From CBDDKU01 sp965230375 (GTDB taxonomy: Bacteria > Bacteroidota > Bacteroidia > Flavobacteriales_D > Cryomorphaceae): 64,000 nt of DNA. Made by a program: the position numbers and the translations under genes. A model generated the notes under the pieces. The model was not told where the DNA came from. It saw only the letters and a list, made by a program, of their open reading frames with translations, and searched no databases. Below, in pieces: positions 34,701 through 43,213 of the stretch. How positions within the stretch are numbered: the first letter of the stretch is position 1; each line of letters starts with the position of its first letter. The DNA is taken from assembly GCA_965230375.1 (NCBI GenBank), contig CBDDKU010000025.1:62001-126000 (forward strand). Direction: 5' to 3'.

Positions 34701-37096
34701 TTGTCGGTTATCGTGGGGTCTGGGTAGGTCACCACACCTTCACATTCACCGCCAAGTAAGTCAAAAGTCTGATCAGCTGGACAAGTGATTTGCGGTGCTT
34801 CGTTGTCTGTAACGTCAATATTAAAGGTGCAGACGGCTGTGTTTCCGGCGGCATCTTCGGCGGTAAACTCAATCACTGTGTTTCCGATAGGGAAGGCGCT
34901 TCCGCTGATTGGTCCATCGGTTTGCGTCACAACCACACCCGGGCAATTATCATCTCCCGTTGGCGCTACGAAATTCACAATGGCTTCACAGGTCCCGGGG
35001 TCAACATCTACCGCGATATCTGCTGGACAAGTTATAGTTGGGTCTTCCTGATCTTCAACAATGATATTGAACGTACATGTAGAGGTGTTTCCAAAAGCAT
35101 CTTCAGCCGTATATTCAATAGCTGTGGACCCCAATGGGAATGTTGATCCGCTTACCGGTCCGCCTGTTTGGGTAACGGTAACAGCCGAACACGAATCTGC
35201 TGCAGTTGGATCTGGGAAGTTCACAACCGCTTCACAAGCACCGGCATCATTAGCTATGGTGATGTCGCTCGGACAATCAAATACTGGTTCTGAGTTTTCT
35301 GTCACTGTCAGCTGGAATGAACAATCAGCCGTGTTTCCAGCCGCATCGATGGCTTGGAGCTCTACCGTGTAGACTCCTGCTGCTACCACATCGCCAGAAG
35401 TAGGCCCCGAAACGACAGTAAACGTGGCTCCCGGACAATTGTCGGTTATCGTTGGGGCTGGGTAGGTCACGACACCTTCACATTCACCGCCTAATAAGTC
35501 GAAAGTCTGATCAGCTGGACAAGTGATTTGTGGTGCTTCGTTGTCTGTAACGTCAATATTAAAGGTGCAGACGGATGTATTTCCAGCGGCATCTTCGGCG
35601 GTAAACTCAATCACTGTGTTTCCGATAGGGAAGGCGCTTCCGCTAACAGGACCATCGGTTTGCGTTACCATAACTCCTGGGCAGTTATCATCACCAGTTG
35701 GAGTTACGAAGTTTACGATTGCCTCACACGTCCCCGGATCAACATCTACAGCGATATCTGTTGGGCAAGAGATGGTAGGGTCTTCTGAATCGTTGACTGT
35801 TACTGTAAATGAGCAAGAAGCCGTATTTCCAGATGCATCCGTCACGGTATACTCTTCAGTTGTAACACCAACCGGGAAAAAGCTTCCAGCTCCAAGTCCG
35901 TTCGTTAGCGATGTACTGGCTCCATCGCAGTTGTCAGTGCCATCAGGAGCTGTATAACCCACAATGGCTCCGCAGTCACCGGCATCTGCATCTACAGTAA
36001 TATCGGCAGGGCAAGTGATCATTGGATCTTCATTCTCTGTAACTGTTACTGTAAATGTGCAGGTTGAAGAATTGCCGGTGTCATCTAAGGCCGTATACTC
36101 AATGGTATGTACACCAACTTCAAAACTCGAACCAGAAGGTAATCCTTGAGTTTGCGCTACCCCAGCAACCGAGCAATTATCTGTAGCTGTGGCATCAGCA
36201 AAAGTCACAGTGGCATCACATGTGTTCGGATCAGCCACAGCACTAACATCACCAGGACAAGTGATCTCAGGTGGAGCAGCATCCACTAAAGTGATATTGA
36301 AGCTGCATGATGCGGTATTTCCCGCAAGGTCAGTTACGGTATAAGTTTCGACAGTCGTTCCGACAGGAAAACTCGATCCTGATCCAAGCCCTCCCGTTTG
36401 GGTAGTCAAAGAAGGACCACAAGCGTCAACACCCACAGGTGGGACATAGTTAATGACTGAGTCACACGAATTAAAAACGTCAACAATAATATCGGAAGGG
36501 CAGGTAATCGTTGGGTCGCTAATATCTTCTACAATGACTTTGAATCGACAAAATGCCAAGTTGCCGGCTTGGTCTGATGCTTGATAATCAATATTCGTCT
36601 CACCTACAGGGAATGTTGAGCCACTTGGTAGCCCACCTATTTGAGTAATCGCGTCCACCCCACAATTGTCATCGGCTGTGGGGTCCGAGAAGACGACAAT
36701 TGCTTCACAAGTGCCGGGATCTTCTGTTACTATGATGTCGGGAGGGCAATCAAACACAGGGTCTTCATTGTCTTCTACCAAAACGTTGAAAGAACAGACA
36801 TCCGAGTCGCCTTCGTCGTTGGTTACTGTATACTCCACTACCGTAGTCCCAATCGGAAAGATAGATCCGCTGGCTAGACCACCAGTAAGTGTTGTGTTGA
36901 TATTGGTTCCAGATCCGGTGCCAACCGGCGTCATGTAGGTCACCACCGCTTCACATACAGAAGGGTCGGTATTAACAACAATATCGGCGGGACAAGAAAT
37001 TGAAACTTGTGCGTTGGAAACGGATGGTATTAAACCTATCAAACAGATTATAGGCAGGACTTGCCTAAATAACCATCGTGGCATAGAGTATCGCAT
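31703..37096 (-). CDS. Giant HYR-domain adhesin, 5' part of a frameshifted gene
   Basis: 1,797 residues: a signal peptide (~1-29), then 22 HYR (hyalin-type immunoglobulin-like) repeats of ~82 residues, each with the pattern ITCPxDI…DxGxCxA.V.Y…DNC…GLxSGSxFPVGxTxxEYTVTD (described, not quoted in full). The four cysteines per repeat probably form disulfides. Repeats 6-13 are a recent amplification of a three-domain unit (738 bp). The frame ends at TAA after 'TLTQTSGPS'; deleting one C from the run at 31709-31712 restores repeat 22 and the sorting domain, giving a 2,157-residue protein. Such proteins serve as adhesins or stalks. A -7 promoter lies 28 bases upstream of the ATG. Confidence 0.9.
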   Translation of the reverse strand: MRYSMPRWLFRQVLPIICLIGLIPSVSNAQVSISCPADIVVNTDPSVCEAVVTYMTPVGTGSGTNINTTLTGGLASGSIFPIGTTVVEYTVTNDEGDSDVCSFNVLVEDNEDPVFDCPPDIIVTEDPGTCEAIVVFSDPTADDNCGVDAITQIGGLPSGSTFPVGETNIDYQASDQAGNLAFCRFKVIVEDISDPTITCPSDIIVDVFNSCDSVINYVPPVGVDACGPSLTTQTGGLGSGSSFPVGTTVETYTVTDLAGNTASCSFNITLVDAAPPEITCPGDVSAVADPNTCDATVTFADATATDNCSVAGVAQTQGLPSGSSFEVGVHTIEYTALDDTGNSSTCTFTVTVTENEDPMITCPADITVDADAGDCGAIVGYTAPDGTDNCDGASTSLTNGLGAGSFFPVGVTTEEYTVTDASGNTASCSFTVTVNDSEDPTISCPTDIAVDVDPGTCEAIVNFVTPTGDDNCPGVMVTQTDGPVSGSAFPIGNTVIEFTAEDAAGNTSVCTFNIDVTDNEAPQITCPADQTFDLLGGECEGVVTYPAPTITDNCPGATFTVVSGPTSGDVVAAGVYTVELQAIDAAGNTADCSFQLTVTENSEPVFDCPSDITIANDAGACEAVVNFPDPTAADSCSAVTVTQTGGPVSGSTFPLGSTAIEYTAEDAFGNTSTCTFNIIVEDQEDPTITCPADIAVDVDPGTCEAIVNFVAPTGDDNCPGVVVTQTDGPISGSAFPIGNTVIEFTAEDAAGNTAVCTFNIDVTDNEAPQITCPADQTFDLLGGECEGVVTYPDPTITDNCPGVTLNVVSGPASGDVVAAGVYTVELQAIDAAGNMANCSFQLTVTENSEPVIDCPSDITVANDAGVCEAVVNFPDPTAADSCSAVTVTQTGGPVSGSTFPLGSTAIEYTAEDAFGNTSTCTFNIIVEDQEDPTITCPADIAVDVDPGTCEAIVNFVAPTGDDNCPGVVVTQTDGPISGSAFPIGNTVIEFTAEDAAGNTAVCTFNIDVTDNEAPHITCPADQTFDLLGGECEGVVTYPDPTITDNCPGATFNVVSGPASGDVVAAGVYTVELQAIDAAGNTADCSFQLTVTENSDPVFDCPDDIEVPADPGSCEAIVNFVPPTAVDSCSSVTVTQIGGPLSGATFPAGPTTLEFIAEDEFGNTSTCSYVVTVVDDTDPTITCESDIEVSVDAGTCGAVVNYNAPVVDDNCGIASIDQTEGLGSGSTFPVGTTTETYVVTDVSGNTDTCSFDITVNDDELPTITCDSDINIVLPDGDCEGIVNYALPIVNDNCGIASTTLIDGIESGELFPVGATTVTYETVDLSGNSAQCSFTVTLTENVAPTINCPSDITVSNDPGQCAAVVTYIPPVGLDNCPGAQTNLTSGLGSGATFPVGTTTEEYTVTDASGNTATCSFTVTVTDGEDPVINCPADITVPNDAGLCEAVVNYSIPTVTDNCTAGIVPVLISGQASGTAFTVGTHTITFEATDVAGNASQCSFTITVEDQEDPMITCPADLVVDAVSGDCSTVVNYADPVATDNCTIVTLTLIDGLASGSDFPVGVNTVTYEATDDAGNSVECSFTITVMEDVPPTITCPADIVVSNDLNECSAIVNYTAPVGDDNCGGAVTELIAGLASGSEFPVGSTTVTYEVTDISGNTAQCSFTVTVQDDELPVFDCPGTIEISADSNCEATYTFDMPMATDNCSIGLAVIQTEGPASGTTLGLGSTTFTFETTDDAGNTAQCSYNVTVVDDESPVFTVCPSDATIPVNDGACTTVVTFDTPVATDNCFVTLTQTSGPS
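33800..35785 (-). repeat. Higher-order tandem repeat of 738 bp inside the adhesin gene
   Basis: A three-HYR-domain unit (246 codons) is repeated about 2.7 times. The same 20-base stretch near 34047 recurs at 34785 and 35523, exactly 738 bases apart. HYR repeats 9 and 12 are identical in protein sequence, 8 and 11 differ at three residues, and 7, 10 and 13 at a few. The high identity points to recent unequal crossing-over. Confidence 0.92.
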
Positions 37097-37124
37097 GAAG
37101 TAGAAGATTTTGCTTCCTTATATT

Positions 37125-37132
37125 CAAAGATA
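37125..37132 (-). promoter_or_regulatory. -7 promoter element (TATCTTTG) of the adhesin operon
   Basis: Minus-strand TATCTTTG, an exact TAnnTTTG match 28 bases before the adhesin ATG. It probably drives adhesin, porP/sprF and PD40-OmpA together, as no other promoter is visible between them. Confidence 0.55.
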
Positions 37133-37230
37133 TGTGAATGGGTTCCCTTCAGTATGGCGTAAAAGAAAAAATCTCCATAGCCAATTGTTGAACAAATCAC
37201 GCTTGAGATTCATCCATTATACTCTTATTC

Positions 37231-38085
37231 CTAAAGGCTATTTCCGCATTTCTTGCAATAGATTGCATCATTATCATGGTCTTCTAAACCACAGTTTTGA
37301 CATTTTCGCCCTTGCGATTTTTTCTGTGAGTCAACTTCGCGATAGATTTCCGCACCCACTATTCCTGTTGGGATGGCTATGATGGAGTAACCGATCAACA
37401 TGATCAAACTGGAGATCATTTTTCCTGCAACGGTTATGGGAGTTACATCGCCATATCCTACTGTGGTTAGCGTAACAATAGCCCAATAGATACTTTGTGG
37501 AATGCTGTGAAATCCACTCTCGGCTCCTTCCACCAAATACATGACGCTACCGAGAATAAAAACTAAAACGATCAGGAAAAGAAAGAACACCGTAATCTTA
37601 TGCCGGCTTGCTTTTAGTGCCCGCCCCAAAGTTTGAGCTTCAGAAACAAACTGCATAAGTTTGAGTATTCTAAAGACCCTGAGTAATCTCAAAGCTCGAA
37701 TGATAGCCAGACCCTGCGATCCAACTAAAACCAGGCTCAGATAAGTCGGAAGAATAGCGAGTAGATCTATGATTCCAAAAAGACTCAAGGCATATTTTCT
37801 CGGTGACTTCACAATCCAGAGTCTCAGCACATATTCGATTGTAAAGAGTATGGTAACAATCCACTCGAGTATTCTGAGCTCATGACCTATATCCCAGACC
37901 AGGTTTGGGACACTTTCGAGCATTACGATCAGCACGCTCAGAAGTATCAGCACAAGTAGCGCTAGGTCGAACATTCTTCCCGCTCGGGTGTGTGTGCCAA
38001 AAACGACAATGAAAAGTTGCTGCCTCAAGGACCGTTCGTGAGGCTCGTGGGTTCCGCGTATGTTTTTCTGATCGATGCTCGTCAA
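37231..38085 (-). CDS. Voltage-gated-type potassium channel with C-terminal zinc ribbon
   Basis: A 284-residue six-helix ion channel. The voltage-sensor helix S4 is visible as 'IIRALRLLRVFRILKLM' (regular Arg/Lys every third residue), and the pore has the potassium filter TVGYGD followed by S6 (~215-245). Beyond S6 a short linker leads to a four-cysteine zinc ribbon, CQNCG…YCKKCGNSL (last ~25 residues), which is not a usual channel domain. It would pass K+ across the inner membrane; the ribbon may bind zinc, assemble subunits or sense redox state. It lies 30 bases downstream of the AlkB-type gene. Confidence 0.9.
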   Translation of the reverse strand: MTSIDQKNIRGTHEPHERSLRQQLFIVVFGTHTRAGRMFDLALLVLILLSVLIVMLESVPNLVWDIGHELRILEWIVTILFTIEYVLRLWIVKSPRKYALSLFGIIDLLAILPTYLSLVLVGSQGLAIIRALRLLRVFRILKLMQFVSEAQTLGRALKASRHKITVFFLFLIVLVFILGSVMYLVEGAESGFHSIPQSIYWAIVTLTTVGYGDVTPITVAGKMISSLIMLIGYSIIAIPTGIVGAEIYREVDSQKKSQGRKCQNCGLEDHDNDAIYCKKCGNSL

Positions 38086-38115
38086 TTGGTTTTCGTGTAG
38101 AGCGAAGCTAGAAAA

Positions 38116-39156
38116 TTAATCTTGGTTTGGAATTCTGCGGTTCATTACGGCAAACCACATCGGAGGAAACAAACTCAAAAGCATCATCCCTGGGTACCCT
38201 GCAGGTAATTGCGGGCTGTTATCATGATGATTCAAGATTTGATATGGCTTTGTTGGTTTGTAGTGATGGTCGCTATGTCTCGAAAGCTCAAAAAGCAAGA
38301 GTCTACCCATAAGGTGGTTGGAATTCCAAGAGTGATGTGGTTCTACTTTTTCATACCTGTTTTCATTGAGTTTTTTCCTTTCTAAACCATAGTGCTCGAT
38401 GTAGTTGACAGTTTCGAGCAACAAGAGGCCAACAATACCAGAGAGAGCCATGATCAGCACAATCTGAAGTCCAAAAAATGCAGCTATCACCGCGAAGTAG
38501 AAAATCTCTGCGAGAGTAAACTGAATGAGCTGATTTTTAAATGTTAACGCAGTACCGAACTTCCGTCTACACCTCTTGTTTTCGATCTGCCAGGCCGAAA
38601 TATAACCGGTAATCACTGACCGAATCCAAAACTGGTAAAGCCACTCATTCCTTCTGGCTGTTGCCGCATCGCCTTCAGTGCCTACGTTTTTGTGGTGACC
38701 TTGATTGTGTTCCACAAAAAAGTGCATGTAGATTGACGGGAGCAGCATGAGTTTTGAAAGTGTCTGATCAAATTTATTTGGTCGATGTCCCAGCTCGTGC
38801 GCCACATTTATTCCAACACCCCCTAGCACAAGCCCAAGTGATAGAATCAATCCAATCACTTCGTAAATTTCAAGATTAGCAGTGGAAAGAAGCCAAATAG
38901 AAATAGCGATGGAGCCATAAACTGCGATCAATACCAATCGAAGGAGTAGGGTATAGACCGGAGTATGCAAGGCAAGATCAGCCATTTTTTCATCCAGATT
39001 ACTGGAATCGGGTGTCCATACTAAATCGAGAATGGGCACGAGAAGAAAAGCATAGGCAATCGGCAAATAAAGCCACCATCCCTGTAGGTAGGCCGCAAGG
39101 GCAAAAGATAGGGGTACTGAAAACACCATGGAATATTTCAGCGCTCGAAAACTCAT
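38116..39156 (-). CDS. AlkB-type alkane 1-monooxygenase family protein
   Basis: A 346-residue integral membrane di-iron enzyme. Four to six hydrophobic segments surround the His motifs HELGH (~120), EHNQGHH (~149-155), the family box NYIEHYGLER (~250) and RHSDHH (~294), which together supply the iron ligands. Characterised members hydroxylate terminal carbons of alkanes using rubredoxin; no rubredoxin or reductase is encoded nearby, so an unrelated lipid or fatty-acid substrate is possible. The start at 39156 gives a hydrophobic N-terminus. It is likely cotranscribed with the channel. Confidence 0.9.
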   Translation of the reverse strand: MSFRALKYSMVFSVPLSFALAAYLQGWWLYLPIAYAFLLVPILDLVWTPDSSNLDEKMADLALHTPVYTLLLRLVLIAVYGSIAISIWLLSTANLEIYEVIGLILSLGLVLGGVGINVAHELGHRPNKFDQTLSKLMLLPSIYMHFFVEHNQGHHKNVGTEGDAATARRNEWLYQFWIRSVITGYISAWQIENKRCRRKFGTALTFKNQLIQFTLAEIFYFAVIAAFFGLQIVLIMALSGIVGLLLLETVNYIEHYGLERKKLNENRYEKVEPHHSWNSNHLMGRLLLFELSRHSDHHYKPTKPYQILNHHDNSPQLPAGYPGMMLLSLFPPMWFAVMNRRIPNQD

Positions 39157-39199
39157 TGATTATCGTTTGCACTGAAATTAGAAAATCTATGGGAGAAAA

Positions 39200-39502
39200 T
39201 CACTCTAAATATTCCACTTCTCCACCGGGACCTTCTGGCACAGGAAGCCAGTGGCTAACGTCTTTGAAGTATTGATTACTCTGCCCTTCACCTAGCCAGA
39301 AATGAGCTCCAAACTTTTCGCGCTTGGGATTTGTCTCCTTAAAGAAATCCTTGGCAAACCGCAGGAAAATGACAGGTAAATACCGGACTTGACCTGACTT
39401 ACCCGGAAGATATATTCGATTGTTTGGCAAAAAGGCCAACACTCGCTGCCCATCTTCTGGAAGTTGATCATCAACTGAAATCCAGTCCGTTTGATTTATC
39501 AT
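39200..39502 (-). CDS. DUF551 domain-containing small protein
   Basis: A 100-residue protein matching DUF551: the opening 'DWISVDDQLPEDGQRVLAF' and the closing 'VSHWLPVPEGP', both typical. DUF551 proteins are found in phages and bacteria and have no known function. The ATG at 39502 is chosen because the family's first residues follow it; an upstream frame to 39613 adds a segment unlike the family. It lies 43 bases upstream of the AlkB-type start on the same strand. Confidence 0.78.
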   Translation of the reverse strand: MINQTDWISVDDQLPEDGQRVLAFLPNNRIYLPGKSGQVRYLPVIFLRFAKDFFKETNPKREKFGAHFWLGEGQSNQYFKDVSHWLPVPEGPGGEVEYLE

Positions 39503-39636
39503 TTTTTCTTGCGTTTTGATTTGGCTTTTCAAAAATACCCTAAAATGATGTGGACAAGGTTGAGAGAACTCTCTACTTTTAGACGTCGAATTGTGGATGC
39601 CATAAATCAGCATCCCAATGTTTTGAAACCACCACT

Positions 39637-41658
39637 ATGATTGTAAAGATAAAGCCTGCCTTATCCCTAGTTTTTCTATTGTCTATTTCTAACGTTTTTG
39701 CTCAGCCCTGTATCGACGGGTTTGCGGGTCCGTACCCATGCGAAAACATTGACCAAAGAGGGTATTTGCCGCTTTCTGATTTCAACTCAGAAAATTTCAA
39801 CGATATATGGGGGTGGACAAGCCCAACCACTGGAAGGGAGTACGTCGCCGCCGGTTTGCACAACAAGACGGCTTTTATCGACGTGACGTCACCAGACTAC
39901 CCGCTTTACCTAGGGTACTTACCCACGGCCAGTGGGCCGAGTCTTTGGAGAGATGTGAAAATGGTAGGGCAGTACGCTTTTATTGTGGCTGAAGCTGAAG
40001 GTCACGGTATGCAGGTTTTTGATATGGAGCGCTTGGAGTATTTGAGCGCTGAGAATACGCCAGTGGTTTTTGATGCCGATGCTTACTATCCCAGTTTTGG
40101 AAATGCGCACAATATTGTAGCCGATGAAGAGAATGAGTTCGTTTACTCGGTTGGTTCTTCAACATTTGGTGGCGGTCTCCACATTATTGATGTTAGCGAC
40201 CCTTTGAATCCGACCTACGCCGGTAGCGATGAAGTGGCAGGTTATTGCCACGATGCTCAAATGCTTACTTATACAGGACCGGATGAAGATTATCAGGGAA
40301 TGGAAATCGGTATAGGCTTTAACGAAGAGCAAGTTGTAGTCTACAATCTTGAGGACAAAACAGATGTAGAGATTATATCAACTACGCCTTATCAAAATGT
40401 GGGCTACGTTCACCAAGGCTGGTTTACAGAAGATCAGCGGTACGTGATTAGCAACGATGAGACGGATGAACTGGACTATGGGATCAATACGAGGACACTG
40501 GTTTGGGACTTTTCAGACCTTGATAATCCACAAGTTCTCAACTACTACATACACGATACGCCTACCATTGACCACAACCTTTACATCAGGGATGAGATGG
40601 TTTACATGTCCAATTACACTTCCGGACTTCGCATTTTAGACTTGCTGGATGTGGCAGAGGGTGATTTGGAGTATTTCGGATATTTCGATGTCGAGTTTGC
40701 TACTGATGCCGCTTTGTTTATCGGTACCTGGAGTAACTACCCTTATTTTGAAAGCGGAATTGTACCCACGACAAATATGTACCGCGGTTTGCATATCCTG
40801 GAACCAAAGTTCTTCGAGTTGTCTCAAAAGCAAATAGCTGTGTGCAACTCGGATGAAGCCTCGATGGATGTGATCATAAACAAACGAATAGAAGGAGAGA
40901 TTTCTTTTTCCATTGAGATGGATGATGAAGAAGCCAATATTTCGGGCGATTTTGAATTCACTCAAGCCGAAGGTGCTCCATTGACAAATCAGGTTTCATG
41001 GTCTGGGTTAATTGGAATTCCAGCGGGGTACTATTCGGGAGAAATAGTAATTAATTATAATCTGGGAGAAGAGCGTTTGCCCTTTGTTTTGATCATCGAA
41101 GGCGGTGATCAAATTGAAGGTCCGTCTTTGGTTTCTCCAACCAACGATATTCTGCCTGATCAATTAGTAAACTTCGTTATTGAAGATCCGCTTCCGGGAT
41201 ATGGCCTATTGCAGGTAGCACTCGATTTTGAATTTGAAAACATTGTTTTTGAAAAGGGACTTTTCGGTGAAGGAACAAGCTTTAGTTTCTGGATGCCATA
41301 CCAGCAGACGACATACCACTGGAGAATTGTTAAGCCAACGGCTTGTGGAGAAGATGTAGTTAGCCCATCGTCTCTCTTTCACATTGACTTTGTGAGTAGT
41401 GCCGATGAGGTGTCATCTCGTGAATATTTGGCAGACATCTATCCAAATCCAACTACAGATCAAATAAACATCGCTGGAATTGACTGGAATGGAATCACTG
41501 AAATTTCCATCATCGATTTGCAGGGGAGAGTAGTAAAGTCCTTACCCGTAGTAGCCGGAAATGATGTGCAAAGATTTGACGTAGCAGATTTACCCCACGG
41601 ACTGTATGTGTTGCAAACCCAAGTAGGTAGCACGTTAGGAAAGCTCGTGGTCAATTAA
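39637..41658 (+). CDS. Secreted choice-of-anchor-B protein with T9SS type A sorting domain
   Basis: A 673-residue protein with a signal peptide (1-22, ending VFAQ). Residues ~30-390 form a propeller of the choice-of-anchor-B family (LVIVD/LPXTG-like repeats: 'DIWGWTSPTTGREYVAAGL', 'FIDVTSPDYPLYLGYL', 'LHIIDVSDPLNPTYAG', 'LRILDLLDVAEGDLEYFGYF'). A beta-rich region follows, then a type A tail from 'ADIYPNPTTDQINIAG'. It is expected on the cell surface; a role in adhesion or glycan contact is inference. It is monocistronic, and its end overlaps the convergent VOC gene by four bases. Confidence 0.88.
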   Translation: MIVKIKPALSLVFLLSISNVFAQPCIDGFAGPYPCENIDQRGYLPLSDFNSENFNDIWGWTSPTTGREYVAAGLHNKTAFIDVTSPDYPLYLGYLPTASGPSLWRDVKMVGQYAFIVAEAEGHGMQVFDMERLEYLSAENTPVVFDADAYYPSFGNAHNIVADEENEFVYSVGSSTFGGGLHIIDVSDPLNPTYAGSDEVAGYCHDAQMLTYTGPDEDYQGMEIGIGFNEEQVVVYNLEDKTDVEIISTTPYQNVGYVHQGWFTEDQRYVISNDETDELDYGINTRTLVWDFSDLDNPQVLNYYIHDTPTIDHNLYIRDEMVYMSNYTSGLRILDLLDVAEGDLEYFGYFDVEFATDAALFIGTWSNYPYFESGIVPTTNMYRGLHILEPKFFELSQKQIAVCNSDEASMDVIINKRIEGEISFSIEMDDEEANISGDFEFTQAEGAPLTNQVSWSGLIGIPAGYYSGEIVINYNLGEERLPFVLIIEGGDQIEGPSLVSPTNDILPDQLVNFVIEDPLPGYGLLQVALDFEFENIVFEKGLFGEGTSFSFWMPYQQTTYHWRIVKPTACGEDVVSPSSLFHIDFVSSADEVSSREYLADIYPNPTTDQINIAGIDWNGITEISIIDLQGRVVKSLPVVAGNDVQRFDVADLPHGLYVLQTQVGSTLGKLVVN

Positions 41659-42035
41659 GTGACGTCTTCCCAAAGCTCGATGTAGTTTCCTTCGGGGTCA
41701 TTCACCCAGGCAAAAGATCCTTCGTCGTGCTTTTCAGGGCCTCTTACTTCTACACCTTCTTTTTTAAGAGCAGCGATGGTTTCATCCATGCTACTCACTC
41801 GAAGATTTATGGTGAAGAACTTTCCATCCACCATGGGCCGATTTTTATTGTGAAGAATAGAAAAGACCGTGTACCGATTTTCATCTGAATCGGCGTCTTT
41901 GTAAGGAAACGACACGTAGTAGGCTTTGTACTGTTCCGTGTATTCGTATTTCAAGCCGAGTAGTGACTCGTACCACTCCGCAAGTACTTTCGGATTTTCT
42001 GAGTAGAGGAATACCCCTCCAAGGGCAATTACCAT
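41655..42035 (-). CDS. VOC (glyoxalase/bleomycin resistance) superfamily protein
   Basis: A 126-residue protein with the paired beta-alpha-beta-beta-beta modules of the VOC fold: 'GGVFLYSENPKVLAEWYESLLGL' at the N-terminus and 'SFAWVNDPEGNYIELWE' at the C-terminus, the latter holding the usual metal-binding Glu. VOC enzymes act on small molecules, often isomerising or cleaving bonds at a divalent metal. No substrate can be inferred. It is divergent from the miaE gene, with 125 bases between them. Confidence 0.88.
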   Translation of the reverse strand: MVIALGGVFLYSENPKVLAEWYESLLGLKYEYTEQYKAYYVSFPYKDADSDENRYTVFSILHNKNRPMVDGKFFTINLRVSSMDETIAALKKEGVEVRGPEKHDEGSFAWVNDPEGNYIELWEDVT

Positions 42036-42160
42036 GGTGGATTTTATTGAGGTTGTTCACGTTAAAATACTGCATTCGAAATTTGATTTCCAAATCTAAT
42101 TGGCGAACCTGTTTGGTCAGTTTCCATCAAATCGAGATTTTTGCAGGCAAATCCATTTTC

Positions 42161-42742
42161 ATGTTAGGACTGAAGCTGAAGACCGACCCGCGCTGGGTGA
42201 ATATAGTAGAGAAGAATATCGGCGAGATACTTACCGATCACGCCTGGTGTGAGCAGAAGGCCGCAAGTTCAGCAATCAGCATTATCGTCCGTTTTCCTGA
42301 GCATGAGACTTTGGTAAAGGACATGACAGCTCTGGCCCGAGAAGAGATGGAGCACTTTGCCTTAGTGCACGAAGAGCTTAAGAAGCGAGATCTCAAGTTG
42401 GGTTTTGAGCGAAAAGACCCATATGTAAACGACCTGCTCAAATTCACCAAGAAGGGTGGAAGTCGCGCCACTCAGTTAGTGGAAGCACTCTTGATGGCAG
42501 CGATGATCGAAGCTCGAAGCTGTGAGCGATTCCGCGTACTGTCTGAGGAAATAGCCGACGAAGGGCTCCGAAAATTTTACCGCGGACTCATGGCGAGCGA
42601 AGCACGTCATTATACCTTGTTTCTCAACCACGCGCGTAGGCTGGGAGAAGGAGTAGATGTTGATACGCGTTGGAAAGAGTTCTTAGAATACGAAGCCAAA
42701 GTCATGGAGTCGTACGGAAATGAAGCCACAGTGCACGGTTAG
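42161..42742 (+). CDS. miaE: tRNA-(ms2io6A)-hydroxylase
   Basis: A 193-residue di-iron enzyme that hydroxylates the isopentenyl group of ms2i6A at tRNA position 37. The two iron-binding pairs are recognisable in helices as 'REEMEHFALVHEEL' (~60-74) and 'EARSCERF' with 'SEARHYTLF' (~115-155). The opening 'LKLKTDPRWVNIVEKNIGEILTDHAWCEQKAA' fits the family (motif described in parts). The ATG at 42161 is preferred because the longer frame from 41963 includes 66 unrelated residues. A near -7 match (GATTTTTG) precedes it by about 20 bases. Its stop overlaps the convergent thioesterase by four bases. Confidence 0.92.
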   Translation: MLGLKLKTDPRWVNIVEKNIGEILTDHAWCEQKAASSAISIIVRFPEHETLVKDMTALAREEMEHFALVHEELKKRDLKLGFERKDPYVNDLLKFTKKGGSRATQLVEALLMAAMIEARSCERFRVLSEEIADEGLRKFYRGLMASEARHYTLFLNHARRLGEGVDVDTRWKEFLEYEAKVMESYGNEATVHG

Positions 42743-43149
42743 TCAGTTTCAAATACCTTTCTCCACTCATCGGGTACAGGTGTAGTGATCTGATTTTTGT
42801 GATCAAAACAAACGGCAATGGTTTTACCGTGGGTGCACTTAACCCACTCACCGTCGTAACGCTTCTTTGTGATCACGAAGTCTATATCAAAGCTCTTATT
42901 GCCAACATTTCCCAACATGAGTTCGATCTGAACTTCATCGTGAAGCAATAAAGGGAGTAGGTAGTTTATCTCGTGTTTTACAAGTAAAATCCCATGCCGA
43001 TCCCAATCCCAATTTCCTCCTACTAAATCTTTGAAGAGCATCATTCTTCCTTCTTCCAGATAAGTCAAATAGACGGCATTGTTTACGTGGCCGTATGAAT
43101 CCAGATCTCGAAATCGAATATGTAAGGGGTACTTTCCGCTTTTTGCCAT
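42739..43149 (-). CDS. Acyl-CoA thioesterase (4HBT hot-dog fold)
   Basis: A 136-residue hot-dog-fold thioesterase. The active-site segment is 'RFRDLDSYGHVNNAVYLTYLEEGR' in the form RDLDxxGHVNN, with the catalytic Asp at ~15, as in the 4-hydroxybenzoyl-CoA thioesterase family. It would hydrolyse acyl-CoA or acyl-ACP thioesters in the cytoplasm, most likely in fatty-acid metabolism. It is separated by 64 bases from the dehydratase gene that lies downstream on the same strand. Confidence 0.9.
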   Translation of the reverse strand: MAKSGKYPLHIRFRDLDSYGHVNNAVYLTYLEEGRMMLFKDLVGGNWDWDRHGILLVKHEINYLLPLLLHDEVQIELMLGNVGNKSFDIDFVITKKRYDGEWVKCTHGKTIAVCFDHKNQITTPVPDEWRKVFETD

Positions 43150-43213
43150 GGTTTCGGTTAGCTATTAAATTACACGGAACACAGGGGCTGTCTTCAGTGT
43201 TGTTTTGGTTGTT

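Noticed and set aside
33800..35785. CRISPR-like periodic repeats
   Set aside because: The unit is 738 bases, coding and in frame; it is a protein-domain repeat.
33000..37000. Several long plus-strand reading frames, many repeating every 738 bases
   Set aside because: They lie antisense to the HYR adhesin and inherit its repeats and codon bias; none has a domain, start context or partner.
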